Translations under genes and position numbers: made by a program
Source of the DNA: Bacillus sp. OV322
GTDB lineage: Bacteria > Bacillota > Bacilli > Bacillales > DSM-1321
DNA length: 64,000 nucleotides
Direction: 5' to 3'
Assembly: GCF_900112495.1 (NCBI RefSeq)
Contig: NZ_FOMA01000005.1
Location: 124,001 to 188,000 of the forward strand
The notes under the pieces: generated by a model
The model's database searches: none
Seen by the model: only the letters and a program-made list of their open reading frames with translations
What the model was told of the DNA's origin: nothing
Part shown: positions 8,517 through 17,227 of the stretch, one piece after another
Layout of the letters: every line of letters begins with the position of its first letter
How positions within the stretch are numbered: the stretch's first letter is position 1

Positions 8517-8569
8517 CCATCAATTGTTGATGGCTCAATTAATATAAATCATATACTAAAAAAAATCAA
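8517..8569 (-). promoter_or_regulatory. Promoter and MarR operator
   Basis: On the minus strand a -35 TTGATT (8564-8569) and a -10 TATATT (8541-8546) are 17 bases apart. Just downstream sits CCATCAATTGTTGATGG (8517-8533), a 7-bp perfect inverted repeat with a 3-base centre. The position covers the start point, as expected for an autorepressor site. Confidence 0.7.
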
Positions 8570-8738
8570 GCAAGCAGAATTAATAAGTTCTATAAAATTT
8601 TCCTGCTGATAAATGGATCGGAGGATGTGTGCTGTTAGTTACCTAGAACTCGCGAGCGGTGGGGAACCTCTCTAAACCTCCTGCAAAAAGCTGTCAGGGG
8701 AACCTCGCTGGTGGCAGGTTGTGGTCAAATTTTTCTAG

Positions 8739-9498
8739 TCAATCTCTAGTTGAAGAACCAGCAGCGTAATTAAAGAGCGGATCTTTTAGCTGGAACTCGT
8801 AGGTATGGCCATCTACAATGCCAACCGTCTTTTCACTGTCATGCAAATCAAGTAAAAATCCTGCCATTTCTTTTGATGTGTGATATTTCGGCAAGGCACC
8901 TTCATATTGGAAGTCATCTTTATTTAAAGCATGTTTCGCAAATTCTGTTTCCGTTGCCGCAGGAGCAAGAACCTTAGCTTTCAATTTAGCCCCTTGTGAC
9001 TGAAGTTCCCGGGCAAGTCCTTCAGTAAATGCACTTACATAAAATTTAGTGGCACAGTAGGTAACGGCATCAGCAACAATGGTATACCCCCCGCCAGAAG
9101 AGACGTTGATTAGCTGGGCACCATCATAATTTGAATAGTCCCGGACATAACAATATGGTTAATGATTCAATGTTCAGATGGATCATGGTCTGTATTTTGT
9201 CAAGAATTTGGTCAGCAATTGATGCGAAATTTCCAAACCCTGCATTATTAACCCAGGTTTCAATTTCATAACGCCGGAGTTTTTTATACAAATCATGAGC
9301 ATTTTCAGCAACAGACAAATCAGCGGTCATGATGACCACATCTATTTCTGGGTTAAAAGAGGCAATTTCCGACTTTAATTGCTCCAGTTTTTCTATTCGG
9401 CGGGCAATGATAATCAGATTCTTCCCGCGGGCTGCAAATGCTTTAGCACTTTCATAACCGATGCCGGAACTCGCTCCAGTTATAACGATGTATTTCAT
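8739..9498 (-). pseudogene. Short-chain dehydrogenase/reductase, single frameshift
   Basis: The N-terminal half (MKYIVITGASSGIGYESAKAF, Rossmann TGxxxGIG, and NNAG at about 90) reads to about codon 116. A one-base loss near 9140 then breaks the frame. The next frame continues YVRDYSNYDGAQLINVSSGGG, then the active-site YCATK, and ends at 8739. Restored length is about 250 residues, normal for the family. With only one lesion it is either a recent pseudogene or a sequencing error. Confidence 0.8.
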
Positions 9499-9669
9499 AT
9501 CCGTTCCTCCTAATCATATAGTCATTACTAATATAAACGTCTGTTAAAAATATATAAATTAATTTGATTATAAAGTGCTCTGTGATTATTACAGGATTTT
9601 TAGAAGGGTAGTTTATCTAACTCAATCAGTACAAATCAACCTATTATTAACAAAGGGGAAGAAAGATAG

Positions 9670-10263
9670 ATGGAAAATGATATCAATATTCTTTTAAAGC
9701 AGATAAAGGAAAATCATACAGGAAATCGTTATATCGCTGGAATTGATGGCTTAAGCCGATCTGGCAAAACAACGCTTGTGAATCGCATAAGCCAATATTT
9801 GAGAAAGAATAATATTTCATATGTTATTTTTCATATTGACGATCATATTGTGGAAAGAAATAAGCGGTATAACACTGGAGAAGAAGAGTGGTACGAATAT
9901 TACAGCCTGCAGTGGGATGTAAAATGGCTGTCACAGCATTTTTTCAAAAAGCTAAAATCCGCTCAGAGGCTAAAGCTTCCGTTTTATGATAATGAAAGGG
10001 ATACATGTGAATTTCGCGATATTAATCTCCCGGATCGATGTGTAATCATAATAGAAGGTGTATTCCTGCAAAGAGAAGAATGGAGAAACCACTTTGATTT
10101 TCTCGTGTTTCTGGAAGTTTCTAGAGAAAAAAGGTTTCTTCGGGAAAAAGCGGAAACTCAAAAACAAACCGGAAAATTTAAAAATAGATACTGGAAAGCT
10201 GAAGACCATTATTTACAAACTGAATTTCCAAAAGAAAATGCCGATTTCCTAATGGAGGAATAG
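9670..10263 (+). CDS. Uridine kinase-like P-loop nucleoside/small-molecule kinase
   Basis: A 197-residue P-loop protein with Walker A GLSRSGKTT at about 28-36, the acidic HIDDHIVERNKRY where uridine kinases bind substrate, and IIIEGVFLQREEW. The arrangement is that of the uridine kinase/AAA kinase-like proteins found singly in bacilli. The substrate is unknown. AAAGGGGAAG precedes the ATG. The gene stands alone; a T-rich run follows the stop. Confidence 0.75.
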   Translation: MENDINILLKQIKENHTGNRYIAGIDGLSRSGKTTLVNRISQYLRKNNISYVIFHIDDHIVERNKRYNTGEEEWYEYYSLQWDVKWLSQHFFKKLKSAQRLKLPFYDNERDTCEFRDINLPDRCVIIIEGVFLQREEWRNHFDFLVFLEVSREKRFLREKAETQKQTGKFKNRYWKAEDHYLQTEFPKENADFLMEE

Positions 10264-10456
10264 GCTTTTTTTTATAATATATATATTTTAATTTATACCT
10301 CGATAGAATATATTTAATCCTCTCATATCCTTAATTTGCTAAAGAACATAACTTTCTTTAAATAAGGGGAGAGAAATTCCAGGATTCTCTTTTAAAATCA
10401 ATCTTACTGCAGATAAATAGTAAACTAAAAGTAAGATAAAAATTTAAAAAAAACAC

Positions 10457-10515
10457 TTGAAAAGCGCTTACATTGCCTATATAATTCAAATAAATCGATT
10501 TACTAAACCGGTTTA
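10457..10515 (+). promoter_or_regulatory. Sugar-acid operon promoter with cre-like site and LacI operator
   Basis: -35 TTGAAA (10457-10462), 17-base spacer, -10 TATAAT (10480-10485). The spacer holds a cre-like AAAGCGCTTACA, imperfect by one extra base, suggesting CcpA. TAAACCGGTTTA, a perfect 12-bp palindrome, lies at 10504-10515 just past the start point. The identical palindrome recurs at 15477-15488. Confidence 0.75.
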
Positions 10516-10539
10516 TAAAAGTATAAAGGGGCAGATCAA

Positions 10540-11310
10540 ATGAGCAATATTATTGTTCCGCTGAATGCATTTGAACAGTCAGATGTACAGAAGCTGGGAC
10601 AGCAAGCTTTTATTGAATTAATTGCTGATGCAGGAGCAGATGGAGTGGAAATACGCAGAGAGTTATTGAATTTTGAAAAAGATCCTCCTTTAAAAGAACT
10701 TCAGCAGGTAATAAAAAAAAGAAAGCTGATTGCTGTTTATTCAGCTCCAACTTACTTATGGAATGAAGATCAGATGTTAAATACGGATCTTTTGACACAA
10801 GTATTTAAAGAAGCAGCTGACTTGAATGCAAAATTTTTAAAGGTGTCGCTGGGCCGTTTTAATCCAAGTAAATCAGATTTTAAAAAATTAAATGAAGTGG
10901 TGTTAAAGTACAGTCCAATTCAATTGCTTATCGAAAATGATCAAACCCTGCATGGAGGGAGGAAGGATTTGTTAGTCCGGTTTTTTGAAAGCGCTTCTCA
11001 ATATAATGTACCTGTCAGAATGACATTTGATACAGGGAATTGGCATTACACGGATGAAGATGCCGAAGCCGCATTTATTGAACTTGCCCCTTATGTGTCT
11101 TATCTGCATCTTAAATCGGTTGCAGAAAGAAGTGGAGTTCTGATAACGGAACCAATTTCTTTGGAAGGAAAAGAGAATTGGTATTTCTTAAGGCAATTAC
11201 CGTCAGACATACCAATAGCCCTTGAATTTCCCATACAGCCAAAAGAAAGAACAAAGGTTTATGTAGATTTCATGAAAAAATCCAACAAAGAAAGCTGGTC
11301 ATTAGCATGA
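10540..11310 (+). CDS. TIM-barrel sugar (phosphate) isomerase/epimerase
   Basis: A 256-residue AP-endonuclease-2-type TIM barrel. Metal-ligand positions of the family are visible in LLIENDQT (Glu after a strand), MTFDTGNWHYT (Asp and His) and the late strand IALEFPI (Glu). The family isomerises or epimerises keto-sugars and sugar acids. It is first in an operon of KDG kinase, transporter and KDPG aldolase, so it probably acts early on a hexuronate or ketogluconate-like substrate. GGGG precedes the ATG. Its stop overlaps the next gene by 4 bases. Confidence 0.75.
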   Translation: MSNIIVPLNAFEQSDVQKLGQQAFIELIADAGADGVEIRRELLNFEKDPPLKELQQVIKKRKLIAVYSAPTYLWNEDQMLNTDLLTQVFKEAADLNAKFLKVSLGRFNPSKSDFKKLNEVVLKYSPIQLLIENDQTLHGGRKDLLVRFFESASQYNVPVRMTFDTGNWHYTDEDAEAAFIELAPYVSYLHLKSVAERSGVLITEPISLEGKENWYFLRQLPSDIPIALEFPIQPKERTKVYVDFMKKSNKESWSLA

Positions 11311-12266
11311 AGGAATTAGATGTAGTTACCTTTGGAGAAGCTATGGCGATGTTTATAGCGGCAGAAAAAGGCCCATTGCATGAAGTAAAACAGTTTAATC
11401 GTGAACTGGCAGGAGCTGAGACAAATGTAGCTATAGGGCTTGCAAAGCTCGGACTTCGTGCAGGATGGGCAAGCAAGGTAGGAAGAGATGCCTTCGGAGA
11501 TTTTATCATTCAAAGGCTTAAATCTGAAAGCGTTGACATCAGCTGTGTCCTGGCAGATAAAGATCATCCAACTGGATTTCAGATTAAATCCAAGGTTGAT
11601 AAGGGAGATCCGGAAGTTCAATATTTTAGAAAAGGCTCTGCTGCCAGTTTTCTGGAAAAGTCCGACTTTTGCGAAGAGTATTTTAGCAAAGCCAGGCATT
11701 TGCATTTGACAGGAATACCGTTAGCCATATCAATAAGCGCCAGGGAATTTTCACATGAAGCGTTATCTTTTATGAAAAAACAGAAAAATACCATTTCCTT
11801 TGATCCTAATCTTCGTCCTTCTTTGTGGAATTCAAAGAAGGAAATGATTGAAGAAATAAATAGGATGGCCATCCAAGCGGATTACTTTCTTCCGGGAATT
11901 GAAGAAGGGGAAGTATTGACAGGGTTCAAGGATCCTGGCGACATAGCAAGCTTTTACTTAGAAAAAGGCGTTAAACTTGTTGTAATTAAATTAGGCGAAA
12001 ATGGGGCCTATTATGAATCACTGAAAGAAAAAGGGACAATCCCATCTTTCAAGGCAGATAAGGTGATAGATACAGTGGGTGCGGGAGACGGGTTTGCAGT
12101 CGGTGTAATTAGCGGCTTTCTAGAAAATCTATCTGTTTATGAATCTGTATTAAGAGGCAATGCAATTGGCTCGCTGGCTGTGCAGTCTCCTGGTGATAAT
12201 GACGGATATCCCACAAAGAACGAGCTGCAGGATTTATTAAATAAATCATTAATAGGGGGAAGATGA
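11307..12266 (+). CDS. kdgK: PfkB-family sugar kinase, 2-dehydro-3-deoxygluconate kinase type
   Basis: A 319-residue ribokinase-fold enzyme. The N-terminal GAETNVAIGLAKLG and the C-terminal DTVGAGDGFAVG with catalytic D261 are the two PfkB signatures. KDG kinase makes KDPG from 2-keto-3-deoxygluconate, which the aldolase two genes on would cleave, so that function is favoured over fructokinase. It begins inside the stop of the TIM-barrel gene (ATGA), indicating translational coupling. Confidence 0.85.
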   Translation: MKELDVVTFGEAMAMFIAAEKGPLHEVKQFNRELAGAETNVAIGLAKLGLRAGWASKVGRDAFGDFIIQRLKSESVDISCVLADKDHPTGFQIKSKVDKGDPEVQYFRKGSAASFLEKSDFCEEYFSKARHLHLTGIPLAISISAREFSHEALSFMKKQKNTISFDPNLRPSLWNSKKEMIEEINRMAIQADYFLPGIEEGEVLTGFKDPGDIASFYLEKGVKLVVIKLGENGAYYESLKEKGTIPSFKADKVIDTVGAGDGFAVGVISGFLENLSVYESVLRGNAIGSLAVQSPGDNDGYPTKNELQDLLNKSLIGGR

Positions 12267-12267
12267 A

Positions 12268-13554
12268 ATGATGCAAAAACAGATTCTTTCTAAAAAAAGA
12301 TGGCTGCGCCTTATTCCAATTGCTTTTATTACATACAGCCTGGCTTATTTGGATAGGGCCAATTATGGCTTCGGAGCTGCCTCTGGCCTGGCAGCAGATT
12401 TGCATATCACCCCAGGCATCTCGTCTTTATTGGGTTCTCTGTTTTTTCTGGGATATTTCTTTTTCCAGGTCCCAGGTGCCTATTATGCTGATAATAAAAG
12501 TGCAAAAAAGCTTATCTTTTGGTCATTAATTTTATGGGGCGGATTAGCAACCGCAACAGGACTCGTAACAAATATTAAGCTATTATTCGTAATCCGTTTT
12601 ATGCTGGGAGTGGTGGAAAGTGCGGTAATGCCTTCCATGCTCATATTTTTAAGCCATTGGTTTACAAAGGCAGAAAGATCGCGTGCTAATACGTTTCTGA
12701 TTTTGGGTAATCCTGCAACTGTTTTATGGATGAGTATCTTATCCGGATATTTACTAAATTCCTTTGGCTGGAGATGGATGTTCATCTTCGAAGGGTTTCC
12801 AGCACTGATTTGGGCTTTTATATGGTGGAAGGTTGTCCAGGATGAACCGAAAGATGCAAAGTGGCTTTCAAGGCAAGAAAAACTGCAGCTTGAAGAGGAG
12901 CTGTTAAAAGAACAGCAGGGAATGCAGGAAGTTAAAAATTACCGTGATGCATTCAAATCAAAAACGGTGATTCTGCTCAGTCTGCAATATGCTTTGTGGA
13001 GCATTGGTGTTTATGGTTTTGTTATGTGGCTGCCGTCCATCATTAAAGCGGCTCCAAATATGGATATCGTCACAACCGGCTGGTTATCATCCATTCCTTA
13101 TATCCTGGCTGTGTTATTAATGCTTGGATCGTCTTATTTCTCTGACAAAACACTTAATCGCCAAGCTTTTGTATGGCCGTTTTTATTAATCGGAGCAATT
13201 GCGTTTTATGGCTCGTATCTAATTGGAACAAGCAACTTCTGGCTTTCATTTATATTATTAATAATTGCAGGAGGTGCCATGTACGCTCCTTATGGCCCGT
13301 TTTTTGCCATCATTCCTGAAATTCTTCCGAGGAATGTTGCCGGAGGTGCTATGGCTTTAATCAACAGCATGGGTGCATTAGGCTCATTTCTTGGTTCTTA
13401 TATTGTAGGATTTCTTAATGGAAGAACAGGGGGATTCGGAGCATCATATGTCTTTATGGCCGGTTCCTTGTTTTTATCGGCTTTGCTGACTATCTGGGCA
13501 CTAAGGGAAGCTAAAACACCCTCAAAGAAGAAGGATTTTAAAGTAAGCGCTTAA
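12268..13554 (+). CDS. MFS transporter, anion:cation symporter (ExuT/GudP-type)
   Basis: A 428-residue major facilitator with about 12 hydrophobic segments and a central basic loop near 195-220. The N-terminal SLAYLDRANYGFGAASG and the loop ADNKSAKKLIFWSLILWG are typical of the hexuronate/glucarate/phthalate porter group. It is expected to import the sugar acid handled by this operon through the cytoplasmic membrane. AGGGGGAAG overlaps the preceding stop; only one base separates the genes. Confidence 0.85.
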   Translation: MMQKQILSKKRWLRLIPIAFITYSLAYLDRANYGFGAASGLAADLHITPGISSLLGSLFFLGYFFFQVPGAYYADNKSAKKLIFWSLILWGGLATATGLVTNIKLLFVIRFMLGVVESAVMPSMLIFLSHWFTKAERSRANTFLILGNPATVLWMSILSGYLLNSFGWRWMFIFEGFPALIWAFIWWKVVQDEPKDAKWLSRQEKLQLEEELLKEQQGMQEVKNYRDAFKSKTVILLSLQYALWSIGVYGFVMWLPSIIKAAPNMDIVTTGWLSSIPYILAVLLMLGSSYFSDKTLNRQAFVWPFLLIGAIAFYGSYLIGTSNFWLSFILLIIAGGAMYAPYGPFFAIIPEILPRNVAGGAMALINSMGALGSFLGSYIVGFLNGRTGGFGASYVFMAGSLFLSALLTIWALREAKTPSKKKDFKVSA

Positions 13555-13600
13555 TATAAGGGATGCTGTAATAGGTGAAAACAATAAGGAGGCGCAAGAA

Positions 13601-14257
13601 ATGGGAGCAGAGCAAATACGTAAAAGAGCGGTAGTAGCAGTTATAAGAGGTGCTAAACCCGAAACCATTTTACCGATAGCTTCAGCATTGGAGGCTGGGG
13701 GAGTTACGGCTCTGGAAATCACAATGGAAACACCAAAAGCACTAAAAATAATTGAAAAGCTTTGTGAGGAATTCGGCAATAAGCTGCTGATAGGAGCAGG
13801 TACTGTTCTTGATGCTTATACAGCCAGAGAAGCCATTATGGCAGGGTCGCAATTTGTCTTTTCTCCTTCTTTAAAAAAAGAAACGATTGAAATGGCAAAA
13901 AGGTATGGAGTGATCAGTGTTCCAGGTGCATTTACTCCAACGGAAATTCTGAGCGCCTATGAATATGGCGCAGATTTAGTTAAAGTTTTTCCCGCAAATG
14001 TTGGGGGACCAGAATATTTAAAGAGCCTTGCAGGTCCGCTTCCGCATATCCCGCTGATGCCGACAGGAGGGATAAATCTCAAAAATGCAAGTGAATTCAT
14101 TAAAGCTGGGGCAGCTGCAATCGGAGCCGGAAGCACATTAGTGGATCCAAAAAATGAAATGACCGATAAATACTTAGAACAAATTTGCCTGAATGCCAAG
14201 AGATTTATGCAGGCTGTAAAAAGTGAACCAATTTTTCAGGAAGCTCCTCTAACTTAG
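13601..14257 (+). CDS. kdgA: KDPG/KHG aldolase (2-dehydro-3-deoxy-phosphogluconate aldolase)
   Basis: A 218-residue class I aldolase that splits KDPG into pyruvate and glyceraldehyde-3-phosphate. The Schiff-base lysine is K128 in DLVKVFPA. The strand-end GAGTV, SPSLKKE and PTGGI motifs complete the active site. AAGGAGG stands 8 bases before the ATG. It is the last structural gene before the regulator, closing an Entner-Doudoroff-like lower branch with the kinase. Confidence 0.92.
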   Translation: MGAEQIRKRAVVAVIRGAKPETILPIASALEAGGVTALEITMETPKALKIIEKLCEEFGNKLLIGAGTVLDAYTAREAIMAGSQFVFSPSLKKETIEMAKRYGVISVPGAFTPTEILSAYEYGADLVKVFPANVGGPEYLKSLAGPLPHIPLMPTGGINLKNASEFIKAGAAAIGAGSTLVDPKNEMTDKYLEQICLNAKRFMQAVKSEPIFQEAPLT

Positions 14258-14425
14258 GTTTCAATTTTTTAGTATCTTACTTTTTATGTCCGTTTAGCCG
14301 GTCCAAGCCAGGAAAACGAGACGATTACCGGAATAAGGAAAAAGTATAACTTATAATGCGGGGGTTTCACTGCCGGTTAAAGTGGGATAAAATGTAACCA
14401 GGGATTATTGAAAGAGGAAGATGCA

Positions 14426-15421
14426 ATGAAAAAATCTACCATGGCCGATGTTGCCAAAGAAGCTGGTGTTTCGAAAAGCACTGTTTCGCAGTTTTTAAAT
14501 AAGCGTTATGAATATATGGGAACTGAAACAAAGAAAAAAATTGAGCTGGCTATTGAAAAATTAGACTATCAGCCTAATTATTTAGCAAGGAGTCTCAAAC
14601 AAAAAAGAACGTCTATGATCGGAATTATTGTTGCGAATATTGTTCATCGTTTTTCTACAGAAGTAAGCCGTTCGATTGAAGATTATTTTCATGAACATGA
14701 TATCCATGCAATAGTTTGCAATGCAGATGATGATCCGGTAAAAGAAAAAAATTATATAGAAATGCTGCGCGCAAAACAAGTGGATGGGCTGATTATCTTT
14801 CCTACTGGACAAAATGCCGATCTATACAAAACTATGGAGAAAGAAAGCTATCCGGTAGTCTTTATGGATAGATCAGCAGGAGAAATTAATGTGCCAGCTA
14901 TTGTTACAGATAACAAAAATTCCTCGTATGAAGCAATCAGGCATTTTTTAAAAAGCGGGCACCTTAAAATAGCTGCAGCCTTTCAGCCATTAACAATCAG
15001 CCCGAGAATAGAGCGGCTGGCTGGTTATAAACAAGCTTTACTGGAAGCAGATATTGCTATTAAAGATGAATATATAATAAATGCTCCAGTACAGGAGCTT
15101 AAGAAACATTTATCACTAATGTTTGATCTGCCAGAACCGCCGACTGCTTTATTTGCCGGCAATGATTTAGTTTTCCTTGAAGTGCTGGAATTCCTGCAGG
15201 AAAGACGTATTAAAATAGGAAAGGATTTATCACTCATTGTTTTCGATAATATTCCTTTTGCTCATTTGGCAGATCCTCCAGTAACAACGATTGCCCAGCC
15301 TGCTTATGAAATGGGAAAAAAGGCTGCAGAAATATTATATAAACAGATTAATAAGGAAGATGTAAATTCTGAAACCGTCATTTTCCCAAGCAGCATTATA
15401 TGGAGGGAATCATCTAAATAG
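14426..15421 (+). CDS. LacI-family regulator of the sugar-acid/RuMP regulon (KdgR-like)
   Basis: A 331-residue regulator with an N-terminal LacI helix-turn-helix (TMADVAKEAGVSKSTVSQFLN) and a periplasmic-binding-protein-like effector domain. The ATG at 14426 follows AGAGGAAG and is preferred over the TTG six codons upstream. The palindrome TAAACCGGTTTA is found before both flanking transcription units and has the central CpG of LacI operators, so this protein is the best candidate to bind it. KDG or KDPG would be a natural inducer (inference). Confidence 0.88.
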   Translation: MKKSTMADVAKEAGVSKSTVSQFLNKRYEYMGTETKKKIELAIEKLDYQPNYLARSLKQKRTSMIGIIVANIVHRFSTEVSRSIEDYFHEHDIHAIVCNADDDPVKEKNYIEMLRAKQVDGLIIFPTGQNADLYKTMEKESYPVVFMDRSAGEINVPAIVTDNKNSSYEAIRHFLKSGHLKIAAAFQPLTISPRIERLAGYKQALLEADIAIKDEYIINAPVQELKKHLSLMFDLPEPPTALFAGNDLVFLEVLEFLQERRIKIGKDLSLIVFDNIPFAHLADPPVTTIAQPAYEMGKKAAEILYKQINKEDVNSETVIFPSSIIWRESSK

Positions 15422-15443
15422 GCAAATGAAAGCATTTGCCTGT
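15421..15443 (+). terminator. Hairpin after the LacI gene
   Basis: GGCAAATG (15421-15428) pairs with CATTTGCC (15433-15440) over a 4-base loop, then TGTTT. The U-run is short, so termination may be partial. Confidence 0.55.
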
Positions 15444-15476
15444 TTAGGAGCTTTAGGAATCTCCCTGCCTTTTTAC

Positions 15477-15488
15477 TAAACCGGTTTA
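15477..15488 (+). promoter_or_regulatory. Second LacI operator
   Basis: TAAACCGGTTTA, identical to 10504-10515 (the shared block TACTAAACCGGTTTA is 15 bases). It lies 26 bases before the hexulose-phosphate synthase gene. Confidence 0.8.
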
Positions 15489-15513
15489 CTTTGAAATTAA
15501 AGGAGTTTTTGTA

Positions 15514-16155
15514 ATGAAACTGCAGCTGGCTTTAGACAGACTAACCATCCAGGAAGCTATCCGAATTACCAGGTTGGCAGAGGATTATGTCGATTGGATA
15601 GAGGTTGGCACATCTTTAATTAAGGAATTTGGAATGAACAGCGTTACACAGCTGAAAGAAGCTTTTCCTCATAAAATCATTGTTGCAGACTGCAAAACCA
15701 TAGATAATGCCAGATATGAGTTTGAGATGTGTTTTGAGGCAGGTGCAGACGTGGCCACTGTAATGGGAGTATCGCCGCTGGTTACGATTGCTGCCTGCTT
15801 TGATGTCGCTGGAAAAATGAACAAGCGTGTAATGATTGACCTATTAAATACATCTGCAGAACAAATAGCAGATTTGTTGAAATATCAAGATGGTATCTTC
15901 TGTCATCATACAAGCCGGGATGAGCTGGAAGAAGGCGGCAGCCCAAATCAGCGGCTACAGCCTGCAGAGTCTTCAGCTGTTACAATCGCTGCTGCAGGCG
16001 GTATTAACCCCTTGTCGCTGCCAGCTTTAATGAGAAATCTGAATCCGGCAGTAGCCATTGTTGGTTCAGCCATAACCAAGGCAGATGATCCCGCAGCTGC
16101 TGCAAGACAGTTCAAACGTATTATTGAATCAATGGAGGGTGATGGAAATGAATAA
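15514..16155 (+). CDS. hxlA: 3-hexulose-6-phosphate synthase-like (HUMPS/KGPDC family)
   Basis: A 213-residue TIM barrel of the orotidine-phosphate decarboxylase superfamily. It starts MKLQLALDRLTIQEA as HPS proteins do and has the metal/catalytic motif ADCKTIDNARYE (consensus DxKxxD). Adjacent coupling to a phospho-3-hexuloisomerase favours HPS, which fixes formaldehyde onto ribulose-5-phosphate or runs backwards to make pentose phosphate. A 3-keto-gulonate-6-phosphate decarboxylase activity is the alternative. The residues after the first Asp-Lys differ from B. subtilis HxlA (CKTIDNAR against LKIMDAGG). AAAGGAG precedes the ATG. Confidence 0.75.
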   Translation: MKLQLALDRLTIQEAIRITRLAEDYVDWIEVGTSLIKEFGMNSVTQLKEAFPHKIIVADCKTIDNARYEFEMCFEAGADVATVMGVSPLVTIAACFDVAGKMNKRVMIDLLNTSAEQIADLLKYQDGIFCHHTSRDELEEGGSPNQRLQPAESSAVTIAAAGGINPLSLPALMRNLNPAVAIVGSAITKADDPAAAARQFKRIIESMEGDGNE

Positions 16156-16696
16156 AACAACTGTCATATTAAATGAAATGGATGGAGTGCTTGCACAAGT
16201 TGATCAGCATAATTTATCTGAAATTGCCCAACTATTAAAGCGCTCGAACCGGATTTTTGTCATTGGCGAAGGACGTTCGGGATTAATGGCAAAATCGTTT
16301 GCCATGAGATTAATGCATTTAGGCGCTTCTGTTTTTGTTGTTGGAGAAACGATTACACCTTCCATTGGTGCAGGAGATACACTTGTAGCCGTTTCCGGTT
16401 CAGGCACTACTAAAAGTGTAGTATGGACTGCCGAAAAAGCAAAATCAATAAACTGCGAGGTTGTTGGCATATCAACCGAAAAAGAATCAGGATTAGGGTT
16501 ATCTTCAAGCTATCTTGTCCACATACCAGCTGCGACTAAATTCCGCCGTGAAGGTGAAACGGAAACCATACAGCCTCTTGGTTCATTGTTTGATCAATGT
16601 GCTCACATTGTGTTTGATACCATTTGCCTTTTGTATGCAGAATTAAATCACGTCGATAACAGCCAGGCTTTTAAACAGCACAGCAATTTGGAATAA
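16148..16696 (+). CDS. hxlB: 6-phospho-3-hexuloisomerase
   Basis: A 182-residue SIS-domain isomerase that interconverts hexulose-6-phosphate and fructose-6-phosphate. FVIGEGRSGLMAKSFAMRLMHLG and VAVSGSGTTKSV are the sugar-phosphate loops. ATG 16148 is chosen because GGAGGG (16134-16139) is 8 bases upstream; the frame itself opens further left, inside hxlA. It overlaps hxlA by 8 bases, a common arrangement for this pair. It ends at a good hairpin. Confidence 0.9.
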   Translation: MNKTTVILNEMDGVLAQVDQHNLSEIAQLLKRSNRIFVIGEGRSGLMAKSFAMRLMHLGASVFVVGETITPSIGAGDTLVAVSGSGTTKSVVWTAEKAKSINCEVVGISTEKESGLGLSSSYLVHIPAATKFRREGETETIQPLGSLFDQCAHIVFDTICLLYAELNHVDNSQAFKQHSNLE

Positions 16697-16724
16697 AGGC
16701 TTCAAATGATTAAAATAAACTGTT

Positions 16725-16757
16725 AAGAGAGGGATGGAAACCATTCCTCTCTTTAAA
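16725..16757 (+). terminator. Terminator after hxlB
   Basis: AAGAGAGGGATGG (16725-16737) pairs with CCATTCCTCTCTT (16741-16753) with one G-U pair, then TTAAATTT. Confidence 0.65.
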
Positions 16758-16930
16758 TTTCCAAGTCCAATTTCTAGCCGTCCATCACTCCATATAAAAG
16801 TACAAATCAACGCTTTGGAAAATACATTTACAGCTTCTTCCTCCAGCGCCTTATAGTTATGGCCGTAAATATGACAAATCATCTGTGGTATATTTCCTGA
16901 ACGTTCAGCAACAAAGGTAACAGGTTGTTT
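16741..16930 (-). pseudogene. Gene remnant, unidentified
   Basis: On the minus strand a gene-like stretch reads AERSGNIPQ then MICHIYGHNYKALEEEAVNVF and SKALICTFIWSDGRLEIGL. It has no proper start, runs through the hxlB terminator and degenerates upstream of 16930. It looks like the C-terminal part of a lost protein; no family was recognised. The remaining interval up to 17227 shows no convincing gene. Confidence 0.25.
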
Positions 16931-17227
16931 TTGGACAATTAAGATAGTTAGATGTGTATGTCGAAGCCCATTAGGCGTAATTGTTTTTTAAACCTGTTTT
17001 TCGATGATTCGGTCAAAGCAATACTTTAATATGTTTTCTCCCATTGGGGTACATATAGACGGTTTAGCACTACAGCAGATAAAAAGAAATCATCGCCGGT
17101 TTTTTTACAGCGACGCCGTCATTAATCCTGCAGGAATCGAATCGGTAAAGTTGTGCATGTTCGGTTTGCTCTTACTACAATTGGGAACAATAAATTGGCA
17201 TGCTATTTCGAACTGGTGGAATTTAAC

